A stretch of DNA of 9,538 nt from Campylobacterales bacterium (GTDB taxonomy: Bacteria; Campylobacterota; Campylobacteria; Campylobacterales; Sulfurovaceae), in the NCBI GenBank assembly GCA_016937075.1, contig JAFGWQ010000027.1, forward strand, positions 1-9,538. The letters are read 5' to 3'. Made by a program: the position numbers and the translations under genes. This document shows positions 1-6,909 of this stretch, one piece after another. Positions within the stretch are counted from its first letter, which is position 1. Each line of letters opens with the position of its first letter. The notes under the pieces were generated by a model, which had not been told where the DNA came from, ran no database searches, and saw only the letters and a list, made by a program, of their open reading frames with translations.

Positions 1-183
1 TCTGGACACACCCATATAAAGAGCTTTAAGCGAATCGCTTTCTATTGCAACACGCTTATGCAATAGTTTAAAGCGATCCATAAATACCCAGAAGGTAATT
101 ATAAAATAAAAAGAAAGAATCAATAAAACCAAAATAGTGATAGCACTACTTTGGGAAAAATATTGAGCTAGTGAATTATACAA
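1..183 (-). CDS. tolQ: TolQ/ExbB-family proton channel subunit, N-terminal part (runs off left edge)
   Basis: This is a partial gene: 61 codons are visible and the rest lies beyond the left edge. The translation begins (M)YNSLAQYFSQSSAIT, followed by a single hydrophobic helix at about residues 14-36 and then a charged cytoplasmic segment (DRFKLLHKRVAIESDSLKAL). That is the layout of the first transmembrane helix of TolQ/ExbB proteins, which form the inner-membrane proton channel that energises TolA or TonB. Known Campylobacterota gene order supports the call, because a MotA/TolQ/ExbB gene followed by exbD/tolR, a TonB/TolA-like gene, tolB and pal usually follows atpC. The only plausible start is TTG at 183-181, since the codon just upstream in this frame is the atpC stop. 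A GGGAAG site inside the end of atpC could be its Shine-Dalgarno sequence. Whether it belongs to a Tol or an ExbB-TonB system cannot be decided from 61 residues. Confidence 0.75.
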   Translation of the reverse strand, partial: MYNSLAQYFSQSSAITILVLLILSFYFIITFWVFMDRFKLLHKRVAIESDSLKALYMGVSR

Positions 184-570
184 TTATATAGACTTCCCTA
201 TGTGTTCTACTTTGCTTACCGCAGTAGCAATAGCCACGCTTGAAGCTTCAGTGCTCTTAAGAAGTGTTTTTGCATTTTCTATTGCAAGGGCTAGTTCATT
301 ATCTTCACCGGAAAGTGACACGGCACCATCAACTATACATGTAGTTTTTGTTTCATCTACTTTGACATATCCGGAATTGATAGCTACTGCAATTTCTTTA
401 TTTTGAGCTGTTTCAATGATAATAACACCAGTTGTAAGCATAGAAACCAAAGTTGCATGTTTTGGTAAGACACCAAACTCTCCTTCAGCTCCTGGCAAAG
501 TAACTTGCTTAACATCATTGTCGAAAATTACACCATCTGGTGTAACTATTTCAAGCTTCATTAGTTCCAT
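184..570 (-). CDS. atpC: ATP synthase F1 subunit epsilon
   Basis: This 128-residue protein is the epsilon subunit of the F1 central stalk. It binds gamma and the c-ring and can inhibit ATP hydrolysis. Residues 4-85 form the family's N-terminal beta-sandwich, opening with MKLEIVTPDGVIF and carrying the signature PGAEGEFGVLPKHA at 26-39. Residues about 90-128 are the Ala/Glu-rich helical C-terminal arm (NELALAIENAKTLL), so the regulatory helices are present and full length. The start at 570 is preferred because AAGGA lies 5 nt upstream of this ATG. A second in-frame ATG at residue 4 also matches homologue starts but sits 14 nt from that site. The gene follows atpD by 16 nt and ends directly against the next gene, tolQ/exbB. 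Confidence 0.96.
   Translation of the reverse strand: MELMKLEIVTPDGVIFDNDVKQVTLPGAEGEFGVLPKHATLVSMLTTGVIIIETAQNKEIAVAINSGYVKVDETKTTCIVDGAVSLSGEDNELALAIENAKTLLKSTEASSVAIATAVSKVEHIGKSI
193..199 (-). promoter_or_regulatory. Candidate Shine-Dalgarno site for the TTG start of tolQ/exbB
   Basis: AGGGAAG lies in the last codons of atpC, 9 nt before the TTG at 183-181. The spacing is slightly long. It is the only purine-rich site available, because the start codon directly abuts the atpC stop, so initiation probably depends on ribosomes finishing atpC. Confidence 0.35.
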
Positions 571-586
571 AGTATTCCTTTAAGGA

Positions 587-1990
587 TTAAGCTTTTGCTT
601 TCATTTTTTCGAATTTAGCAACAGCTTCGTTCATATCTCCAACCATATAGAAGGCAGCTTCAGGCATCTCATCATATTTACCTTCTAGAAGTCCTTTAAA
701 TCCGGCGATTGTCTCTTCAAGAGTAACATATACACCTGGGCTTCCTGTAAATACTTCTGCAACGTGGAATGGTTGAGATAGGAATTTTTCAATTTTTCTA
801 GCTCTCTCAACAACAAGTTTATCATCTTCACTAAGCTCATCCATACCAAGAATTGCAATAATATCTTGCAAATCTTTATATTTTTGTAAAATTTGTTGTA
901 CACCACGAGCTACTTTATAGTGATCATCACCGATAATTTGCGGATCAAGCATTCTAGAAGTTGAATCTAGTGGGTCAACTGCCGGATAAATACCTTTTTC
1001 TGCGATTGAACGGTTAAGAACAGTTGTTGCATCAAGGTGCGCAAAAACAGAAGCAGGTGCCGGGTCAGTCAAGTCATCCGCCGGTACATAAACAGCCTGA
1101 ACAGATGTGATAGAACCTTTTTTAGTAGAGGTAATTCTCTCTTGCAGTTTTCCCATTTCGCTTGCTAATGTTGGTTGATAACCAACGGCTGATGGAATAC
1201 GACCCAAAAGAGCTGACATTTCAGCACCTGATTGTGAAAATCTAAATATATTATCTATAAACATCAATACATCTAGGCCCATTTCATCACGGAAATATTC
1301 AGCCATCGTAAGACCGGTAAGTGCGATACGGTTTCTTGCTCCCGGTGGTTCACTCATTTGACCATAGCACAGTGCAACTTTGTCAAGTACGTTTGACTCT
1401 TTCATTTCATGATAAAGGTCATTTCCTTCACGAGTTCTCTCACCAACACCGGCAAATACAGAGTATCCACTATGTTTCATAGCAACGTTGTTGATAAGCT
1501 CCATAATGATAACTGTTTTACCAACACCGGCACCACCAAATAGTCCAACTTTACCACCTTTAGAATAAGGGGCTAGGAGGTCAACAACCTTGATACCAGT
1601 TTCAAAAACTTCTGTTTTTGTGCTTTGCTCTTCGAAAGGAGGCGGGTCTCTATGGATTGACCAATATTGTTTTGCTTCAACCGGTTCACCATTATCAACA
1701 ATATCACCGATTACATTGAATATTCTACCCAATACTTCCGGACCAACTGGAACTTTTATTGAATCTCCGGTTGCTCTAACTTCTTGTCCTCTATATACAC
1801 CTTCACTCATATCCATGGCGATCGTTCTGACACGTTTGTCGCCAAGTTGTGCTGCAACCTCTAATACCAATTTCTGTTCTTTGCCATCAACTGTAAATAC
1901 AGTTTCTAGTGCTTCATTAATCTCTGGCAAATAATCTGTAAAATCTACATCGATTACCGGGCCAAGTACTTGTACTACTTTTCCTATCAT
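587..1990 (-). CDS. atpD: ATP synthase F1 subunit beta (catalytic)
   Basis: This 467-residue catalytic subunit of F1 makes or hydrolyses ATP at the alpha/beta interfaces. The order is an N-terminal beta-barrel (about 1-75), the nucleotide-binding core and a C-terminal helical domain. The Walker A motif GGAGVGKT is at 152-159. The catalytic glutamate is E184 within GERTREGNDLYHEM. The Walker B strand VLMFID ends at D246. The alpha/beta family signature PAVDPLDSTS is at 336-345. The gamma-contacting loop reads DELSEDD (384-390) rather than the textbook DELSEED, a conservative change. Length is normal for the family and no damage is seen. AGAGGAGAGG lies about 7 nt before the ATG. The gene sits 19 nt downstream of atpG and 16 nt upstream of atpC in the ATP synthase operon. 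Confidence 0.99.
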   Translation of the reverse strand: MIGKVVQVLGPVIDVDFTDYLPEINEALETVFTVDGKEQKLVLEVAAQLGDKRVRTIAMDMSEGVYRGQEVRATGDSIKVPVGPEVLGRIFNVIGDIVDNGEPVEAKQYWSIHRDPPPFEEQSTKTEVFETGIKVVDLLAPYSKGGKVGLFGGAGVGKTVIIMELINNVAMKHSGYSVFAGVGERTREGNDLYHEMKESNVLDKVALCYGQMSEPPGARNRIALTGLTMAEYFRDEMGLDVLMFIDNIFRFSQSGAEMSALLGRIPSAVGYQPTLASEMGKLQERITSTKKGSITSVQAVYVPADDLTDPAPASVFAHLDATTVLNRSIAEKGIYPAVDPLDSTSRMLDPQIIGDDHYKVARGVQQILQKYKDLQDIIAILGMDELSEDDKLVVERARKIEKFLSQPFHVAEVFTGSPGVYVTLEETIAGFKGLLEGKYDEMPEAAFYMVGDMNEAVAKFEKMKAKA

Positions 1991-2009
1991 TATCTTTCCT
2001 CTCCTCTAA

Positions 2010-2897
2010 TTATTTCATTGATTCCATACCACTGATGATCTCTATGAGTTCAGTTGTAATCGCTTCTTGTCTAGCTCTATTATATTTAATGGAAAGAGAT
2101 TTAACCATCTCTTTTGCATTGTTTGTTGCCGAATCCATTGCTTGCATTCTTGCACTATGCTCTGCTGCAAGTGAATCGATAAGTGCATAATACATAGTAT
2201 ATTCCACATATCGTTTGACTAGTCCTTCTAATAATGTATTGTCTTCATCTGGTTCAACTTCCAATTCTGAAGTAGAAACATTATCCAAGCCCAATGCACT
2301 ATGATCAATAGGCAATACTTGTGATTGCCTAACTTCTTGTGTGATCATATTGACATAACCATTATGTACTAATATAATTTTTTCAGTATTGCCATCGATA
2401 TAATCTTGAGCTATTTGACCGATCAGTTCTGATGATTTTTCAAAATCAGGTGAAGAACTAAGTCCAAGAACTTCATTGCTTAACGCAACTCCATTGAATC
2501 GAAAATAGTCAATCCCTTTTCTGCCAACTGCTCTAAGTCTAACTTCTGTACCTTTTGCTGCAAACTCTTTTCTAAGAGCATTTACTCTTTTGATAGTTTG
2601 AGCATTAAAGCCTCCGCAAAGACCTTTATCTGCTGTAATAAAAACTATATCTACTATTTTTGGGTTTTTGACTTCGCTAAAATAAGGCAAGTCCAAACCG
2701 TTAGCATTTTCACCTGCCATCTTTCTTGCAATTTCATTCAAAAGTTCAGTAAGCTTAGCTGCATAAACTTTTGATTTTTTCGCAAGCTCCTCTGTTCTTT
2801 TAAGTTTTGCAGAAGAGACAAGCTTCATAGCACGCGTAGTTTTTTCTGTATTTTTAACACTTTTAATCTTACGCTTAATATCTTTTAAACTTGCCAT
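2010..2897 (-). CDS. atpG: ATP synthase F1 subunit gamma
   Basis: This 295-residue central rotor shaft of F1 couples c-ring rotation to conformational change in the beta subunits. The N-terminal coiled-coil helix begins MASLKDIKRKIKSVKNTEKTT, and the conserved TRAMKLVSSAKL follows at about 21-32. The Rossmann-like middle domain contains ITADKGLCGGFN (about 87-98). The long C-terminal helix from about 249 carries ARMQAMDSATNNAKEM and ends with the family signature ITTELIEIISG (280-290). The length is typical of bacterial gamma subunits. The ATG follows the atpA stop by 9 nt, and its Shine-Dalgarno sequence (AAGGG) overlaps that stop codon, so translation is probably coupled to atpA. Confidence 0.98.
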   Translation of the reverse strand: MASLKDIKRKIKSVKNTEKTTRAMKLVSSAKLKRTEELAKKSKVYAAKLTELLNEIARKMAGENANGLDLPYFSEVKNPKIVDIVFITADKGLCGGFNAQTIKRVNALRKEFAAKGTEVRLRAVGRKGIDYFRFNGVALSNEVLGLSSSPDFEKSSELIGQIAQDYIDGNTEKIILVHNGYVNMITQEVRQSQVLPIDHSALGLDNVSTSELEVEPDEDNTLLEGLVKRYVEYTMYYALIDSLAAEHSARMQAMDSATNNAKEMVKSLSIKYNRARQEAITTELIEIISGMESMK

Positions 2898-2906
2898 GAT
2901 ATGCCC

Positions 2907-4421
2907 TTATGCGCTAAATGATTCTTTGAAATCTTCAATTGCTTTTCGTAATTGTGCTTCAGTCTCATCATCAATTTTTTGACTAGTTCTAATGTTATCC
3001 AAAACTTTAGAATATTTAGCATCCATGAAGCTTAAAAACTCAGCTTCAAATTTTGTTACTTTTGATGCCGGGATACTGTCTAAATAACCTTTTGCACCAG
3101 CATAAATAATAGCAACTTGTTTTTCAATAGGAACAGGAGAATAAGGAGGTTGCTTAAGAACCTCTACCATTCTTTGTCCGCGCTCTAGTTGTTGTCTGCT
3201 ATGTTCATCAAGGTCTGATGCAAATTGAGCAAATGCTTGAAGCTCTCTATAAGATGCCAAGTCAAGTCTTAGTGTACCGGCAACTTGTTTAGTAGCTTTG
3301 ATCTGAGCAGAACCACCAACACGAGATACAGAAAGTCCGACGTTAATTGCCGGTCTGATACCTGAGTTAAACAGATCAGTCTCTAGGAATATTTGACCAT
3401 CAGTAATTGAAATTACGTTTGTAGGGATATACGCGGAAACGTCCCCTGCTTGTGTCTCGATGATAGGGAAGGCCGTAATTGAACCTGCACCAAGCTCATC
3501 GTTTAATTTCGCTGCTCTTTCAAGAAGTCTTGAGTGTAGATAGAATACATCCCCTGGATATGCTTCACGACCCGGAGGACGTCTAAGGATAAGAGACATT
3601 TCACGATAAGCTACAGCATGCTTAGAAAGGTCATCATAGAAAATTACAGCGTGTTTGCCGTTATCTCTAAAATATTCAGCCATTGTAACACCTGCATAAG
3701 GAGCAAGGAATTGCAATGCTGCTGATTCAGAAGCACCTGCATTTACAACGATTGTATAATCCATAGCACCGTATTCTTCTAATTTTTTAACTGTTGCTGC
3801 AACAGTTGATTGTTTTTGACCAATTGCTACATAGATACAAACAACATCTTGACCTTTTTGGTTAATGATAGTATCTATTGCTATTGTTGTTTTACCGGTT
3901 TGTCTATCACCGATAATAAGCTCTCTTTGTCCTCTACCGACCGGAACTAGGGCATCAATTGCTTTAATACCTGTTTGAAGTGGCTCATGAACTGATTTTC
4001 TAGCCATGATCCCTGGAGCTTTTTCTTCCACAAAACGGCTTTCGCTTGATGCAATTGCACCTTTACCGTCAACTGGCTGACCAAGTGCATTTACAACTCT
4101 ACCGATCATTGCTTCGCCAACTGGAACTTTTAGAAGATCGCCTTTTCTTTTTACGCTCATCCCCTCTTTAATGCCCGCTGATGACCCAAGAATTACAACA
4201 CCAACGCTTGCCTCTTCAAGGTTAAGAACCATACCTTCCATACCGTTTTCAAATTCAACGATTTCACCTGCCATAACATTATTCAAACCATAAACCGTAG
4301 AGATACCGTCTGCGATACCTACTACTTTTCCAACTTCGTTTATGTCTAAATCAATTTGAAAATTTTCAATTCTCTCTTTTATGATAGAACTAATTTCATC
4401 TGCTTGTAATTTAACTGCCAC
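2907..4421 (-). CDS. atpA: ATP synthase F1 subunit alpha
   Basis: This 504-residue non-catalytic nucleotide-binding subunit of F1 alternates with beta in the hexamer and contributes the arginine finger to the catalytic sites. The N-terminal helix (ADEISSIIKERIENF, 7-21) binds the delta subunit. The Walker A motif GDRQTGKT is at 171-178. The Walker B strand AVIFYDD is at 258-264. The signature PAINVGLSVS (357-366) is followed by the arginine finger R367. The C-terminal helical domain is complete. The start codon is GTG at 4421-4419, chosen because AAGGAG lies 5 nt upstream and the protein then begins like its homologues. The gene is 28 nt downstream of atpH and 9 nt upstream of atpG. Confidence 0.99.
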   Translation of the reverse strand: MAVKLQADEISSIIKERIENFQIDLDINEVGKVVGIADGISTVYGLNNVMAGEIVEFENGMEGMVLNLEEASVGVVILGSSAGIKEGMSVKRKGDLLKVPVGEAMIGRVVNALGQPVDGKGAIASSESRFVEEKAPGIMARKSVHEPLQTGIKAIDALVPVGRGQRELIIGDRQTGKTTIAIDTIINQKGQDVVCIYVAIGQKQSTVAATVKKLEEYGAMDYTIVVNAGASESAALQFLAPYAGVTMAEYFRDNGKHAVIFYDDLSKHAVAYREMSLILRRPPGREAYPGDVFYLHSRLLERAAKLNDELGAGSITAFPIIETQAGDVSAYIPTNVISITDGQIFLETDLFNSGIRPAINVGLSVSRVGGSAQIKATKQVAGTLRLDLASYRELQAFAQFASDLDEHSRQQLERGQRMVEVLKQPPYSPVPIEKQVAIIYAGAKGYLDSIPASKVTKFEAEFLSFMDAKYSKVLDNIRTSQKIDDETEAQLRKAIEDFKESFSA

Positions 4422-4426
4422 TGCTA

Positions 4427-4432
4427 CTCCTT
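4427..4432 (-). promoter_or_regulatory. Shine-Dalgarno site fixing the GTG start of atpA
   Basis: AAGGAG is followed by a 5-nt spacer (TAGCA) and then GTG at 4421-4419. The strong site at ideal distance supports GTG as the true start. No in-frame ATG lies nearby that would keep the conserved N-terminal helix. Confidence 0.75.
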
Positions 4433-4449
4433 TACTTTAATATAATGAC

Positions 4450-4986
4450 TTACAATGATCGATTAATATAATCGATTAATTGTTCTTTAACTCTCTGTTT
4501 AGAGAAATTAACCTCAATGCCCAAATCTTCTACTAAAACTCTCAAACCTTCAAAATCACTTGTTTCTTGTGTTAATGAGATTTTCGATCCTGTATATTTC
4601 GCCAAAGCATCCTCAAGTTCTGTAACTTCTGATTTGCCTAAACTTTTTTGACTTCTTATGACACCTTGATAACTATTTTGTTCTTTTTGAAGCTCAGCAT
4701 TTACAATTTTAGCAATAGCCGGGATCAAAGCCAATCTTTTATTTTCACCTAAAATTTTTATAAAATTGATCAATCTTGTATCGGCTGTTTTGCCGAGCGC
4801 ATCAAGAATACTTTGCGTTTTAGACTCATCACTCAACAAAGGTGAATTAAGACCATTAACTATAGATGGCGTACTTGCAAAAGCATTTGAGAGCTGCGTA
4901 AATATTTCTGCATATTGGCTGATTAATTTAGAATCATTGATAGCAAAAATCGCTTTTGCATATCGTTGTGCTACTAGCTCTTCCAT
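4450..4986 (-). CDS. atpH: ATP synthase F1 subunit delta
   Basis: This 178-residue delta subunit (OSCP homologue) joins the peripheral stalk to the top of the alpha/beta hexamer. The N-terminal helical bundle has the family's RYAKAIF at 8-14. The conserved ENKRLALIP segment is at 81-89, and the C-terminal part has VEDLGIEVNFSKQRVKEQL (about 152-170), which matches the region that contacts the b subunits. The length is normal. Its ATG overlaps the atpF stop by one base (TAATG), which implies translational coupling with the stalk subunit it binds. The sequence is less conserved than alpha or beta, as is usual for delta, but its position between atpF and atpA leaves little doubt. Confidence 0.96.
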   Translation of the reverse strand: MEELVAQRYAKAIFAINDSKLISQYAEIFTQLSNAFASTPSIVNGLNSPLLSDESKTQSILDALGKTADTRLINFIKILGENKRLALIPAIAKIVNAELQKEQNSYQGVIRSQKSLGKSEVTELEDALAKYTGSKISLTQETSDFEGLRVLVEDLGIEVNFSKQRVKEQLIDYINRSL

Positions 4987-5546
4987 TATGCCACCACCTT
5001 ATTGCTTATCATAGATACCACTCTATTTTCACCTATCACAATATCATCGTTTGTAATATTTTCATTTAGAACTTCATTTATAGTTTCTCTAGCACTTTTT
5101 CTTGATTCGAGTTCCATTTTTTCTTCAAGTTGCTTGTCCAAAAATGATAGTTCCTGCACGTTATTTTGCATAACTTTATCAGACAAAAATAGAGCCTCTT
5201 TTTTTGCGTCAGCAACTATCTCTTTTGCTTTTTTTTCGCTCTCTTTTACCATGTTTTGTGCATCTTTTTGTTGTTTTTTGGCTAATTGCAATCTGCTTTC
5301 AATATCTTTTAGCTGATTTGCAATGCCATCTTGACGACCAACAAAAAAATCTTTAATCAAGTTAGCCAATAAATAATAAAGTATCCCAGCAAAAATCAAG
5401 AAGTTAAAGACTCTTGGTACAAAGTCTGTTTCTCTACCGGTCATTGCAAAATATTTAGTAGCTTGAGCTGAACCTTCATGGTCGCCGCTCGCTAACAAAA
5501 TTGCTGGAACAATCAATAAGCCTAATGTTATAAATTTATTTTTCAT
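4986..5546 (-). CDS. atpF: ATP synthase F0 subunit b
   Basis: This 186-residue peripheral-stalk subunit holds the F1 hexamer stationary against the rotor. The N-terminus (MKNKFITLGLLIVPAILLAS, 1-20) is hydrophobic and looks like a signal peptide, followed by a polar stretch (21-43). The membrane helix typical of b subunits is at about 44-65 (RVFNFLIFAGILYYLLANLI). Residues about 70-155 are a charged Lys/Glu-rich coiled coil that dimerises with the neighbouring b' subunit. The extra N-terminal hydrophobic segment is, to my knowledge, common in Campylobacterota b subunits. The ATG has AGGAGG 4 nt upstream, overlapping the atpF' stop, and the 3' end overlaps atpH by one base. Confidence 0.93.
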   Translation of the reverse strand: MKNKFITLGLLIVPAILLASGDHEGSAQATKYFAMTGRETDFVPRVFNFLIFAGILYYLLANLIKDFFVGRQDGIANQLKDIESRLQLAKKQQKDAQNMVKESEKKAKEIVADAKKEALFLSDKVMQNNVQELSFLDKQLEEKMELESRKSARETINEVLNENITNDDIVIGENRVVSMISNKVVA

Positions 5547-5554
5547 CCCGCCTC

Positions 5555-5977
5555 CTAAAACTTACTTAACTTGGCTTTTATGCCATCTTTAAATTGAGGC
5601 ATTTGCGCCAACAAAGCATCTTTGAGCGCATTTTTTTCTTTTGCAAGATTTTGTGCAAAAGAATCGTATGCCGCTTCAAGCTCTTTTTGTTTAGCGTCTA
5701 TTTTGCCTTGCGCTACCAATTTAGCTTCATCTATTGCTTTTTGTCTAATAGTTGCTGCTTCTGTTTTGGCATCATTTATGATCTGCATTGCTTTAGTATG
5801 CAACTCTTCGCTGTCCCCAGAAAGGTTTTTGCTGGACTCTAAATCTTTTGCTATTGACTGATTTCGTTCATCCATAAAACCAATAAGCGGTTTAAATAAA
5901 ATACGATTCAGCAAAAACAAAAGAGTCATCAAGACCACAAAGACAAACACCATCAAAGGAAGATGTATATCAAGCAT
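5555..5977 (-). CDS. atpF': ATP synthase F0 subunit b' (second b-type stalk subunit)
   Basis: This 140-residue b-type subunit is predicted to pair with the atpF product in a heterodimeric peripheral stalk. A single membrane helix lies at about residues 8-24 (LMVFVFVVLMTLLFLLN). It is followed by the conserved RILFKPLIGFMDERNQSI and then a long Ala/Lys/Glu-rich coiled coil to the end. The reading frame can be opened two codons earlier at GTG (5983). However, AGGAG overlaps that GTG and sits 5 nt from the ATG at 5977, so the ATG start (MLDIHLPL) is preferred. This is the first gene of the ATP synthase cluster, 63 bases after parB, and it ends 8 nt before atpF. Having both b and b' is usual in Campylobacterota. 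Confidence 0.93.
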   Translation of the reverse strand: MLDIHLPLMVFVFVVLMTLLFLLNRILFKPLIGFMDERNQSIAKDLESSKNLSGDSEELHTKAMQIINDAKTEAATIRQKAIDEAKLVAQGKIDAKQKELEAAYDSFAQNLAKEKNALKDALLAQMPQFKDGIKAKLSKF

Positions 5978-5982
5978 GTCCA

Positions 5983-5987
5983 CTCCT
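5983..5987 (-). promoter_or_regulatory. Shine-Dalgarno site choosing the ATG start of atpF'
   Basis: On the minus strand the sequence reads AGAGGAGTGGACATG. The AGGAG core overlaps the first base of a possible GTG start at 5983 and stands 5 nt before the ATG at 5977. A ribosome bound here would use the ATG, not the GTG. Confidence 0.7.
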
Positions 5988-6011
5988 CTTATAATTTCGC
6001 ATTATTCTACC

Positions 6012-6017
6012 ATTATA
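6012..6017 (-). promoter_or_regulatory. Candidate promoter -10 element for the ATP synthase operon
   Basis: A perfect TATAAT lies on the minus strand in the gap between parB and atpF', about 35 bases upstream of the atpF' ATG. That would place transcription start near 6005 with a leader of roughly 28 nt. No convincing -35 hexamer is seen, which is usual for the main sigma factor promoters of Campylobacterota. No intrinsic terminator is visible between parB and atpF', so read-through from the fmt-birA-parAB unit is also likely. Confidence 0.5.
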
Positions 6018-6040
6018 GAGGTAATACTTTGGTTAATTTT

Positions 6041-6907
6041 TCACGCTTTTTTTAGTTTTTCAACAAAGTTTGTAAATTCTTCCTTATTGGAAAATTCTAA
6101 TTCAATTATATTGCCTTTGATTTTATGTTTAAGCGGAAGTAATTTTTTTAATAAGCTAGCATATTCATTGAGTGCAAATGGAGGTATTTTTTTATCATTG
6201 GGTTTAGCTGACTGTTTGTAGCCTTTTATGATTCTTTCCGTTTCTCTAACACTAAGTTTTTGTCCAATAATCGTAGATAATAGAATTTTTTGTTTTTCAG
6301 GAGCAAGGCCTACTAATATTTTGGCATGGCCTTGTGTTATCTTGCCATTTACTAATTGCTCTTGTACATCCGGGATCAATGACAAAAGACGTAATGTATT
6401 TGTTATCTGAGAACGACTTTTGTGTACTATATTCGAGAGTTCATCATGTGTAATGTTATGAACCTCTATCAGCTCAGCATATGAATTGGCTAATTCAATA
6501 GGATTTAGATCTTCTCTTTGAATATTTTCAACTAGAGCCAATTCTCTTAATTTGACATTATCAATATCAACTTGGACTACGATGGCTCTTACAATTGAAA
6601 TATTTGCAAGCTTATGAGCTCTTAATCTTCTTTCTCCGGCTACCAATAGATAGCCATTGTCTTTTTTAATGACTACGATAGGTTGAAGAAGTCCGTGCTG
6701 CTTAATAGATTCGCTAAGCTCCCTAAGAGCATTTTCATCAAAATATTTGCGTGGTTGATATGGATTTGGAACCACAAGAGATACATTAATATCTTCAATT
6801 TTTGCTTTAGCATTATCCAAGATCAAAGAATCTATCTCATCAAGATTTTTGCTATATGCCTCTTCTACCTCTTCGAGTATAGCTCCAAGTCCCCTTCCAA
6901 GCGCCAT
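6041..6907 (-). CDS. parB: Chromosome-partitioning protein ParB (CTP-dependent parS-binding clamp)
   Basis: This 288-residue ParB loads at parS sites near the origin and spreads along DNA as a CTP-dependent sliding clamp, stimulating the ParA ATPase. The N-terminal MALGRGLGAILEE is the ParA-interaction end typical of chromosomal ParB. The ParB/Srx nucleotide-binding fold spans about 42-135. It includes VVPNPYQPRKYF (45-56), the LRELSESIKQHGLLQPIVV box (61-79), the CTP-binding GERRLRA (91-97) and ENIQRE (127-132). A helix-turn-helix follows at about 155-175 (DELSNIVHKSRSQITNTLRLLS). The C-terminal part (from about 240) is the likely dimerisation domain. The ATG lies 2 nt after the parA stop, with GGAGG just upstream. 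No parS palindrome was seen in the window. Confidence 0.97.
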   Translation of the reverse strand: MALGRGLGAILEEVEEAYSKNLDEIDSLILDNAKAKIEDINVSLVVPNPYQPRKYFDENALRELSESIKQHGLLQPIVVIKKDNGYLLVAGERRLRAHKLANISIVRAIVVQVDIDNVKLRELALVENIQREDLNPIELANSYAELIEVHNITHDELSNIVHKSRSQITNTLRLLSLIPDVQEQLVNGKITQGHAKILVGLAPEKQKILLSTIIGQKLSVRETERIIKGYKQSAKPNDKKIPPFALNEYASLLKKLLPLKHKIKGNIIELEFSNKEEFTNFVEKLKKA

Positions 6908-6909
6908 AA

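Noticed and set aside
384..390. Altered DELSEED loop in ATP synthase beta (residues 384-390 of the protein read DELSEDD)
   Set aside because: Glu-to-Asp is conservative and the loop stays acidic. This is normal family variation rather than a functional change.
685..906. A 73-codon minus-strand frame inside atpD
   Set aside because: It is an out-of-frame reading of the conserved atpD C-terminal region, with no independent start signal or recognisable domain.
5002..5316. Plus-strand open frames opposite atpF, atpF' (5594-5861) and atpD (1590-1934)
   Set aside because: They are antisense shadows of strongly supported minus-strand genes. The Phe/Ser/Ile-rich translations arise from Lys/Glu/Ala-rich coiled-coil codons on the other strand.
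6000..6040. Possible terminator between parB and the ATP synthase genes
   Set aside because: Only 4-bp complementary stretches (ATTA/TAAT) are present, with no stable GC stem and no U-run in the right place.
6041..6060. Possible parS half-site (TTCACG) near the end of parB
   Set aside because: The full palindrome of the TGTTTCACGTGAAACA type is not present here, and I saw no CACGTG core elsewhere in the window. A chance match is the simplest explanation.
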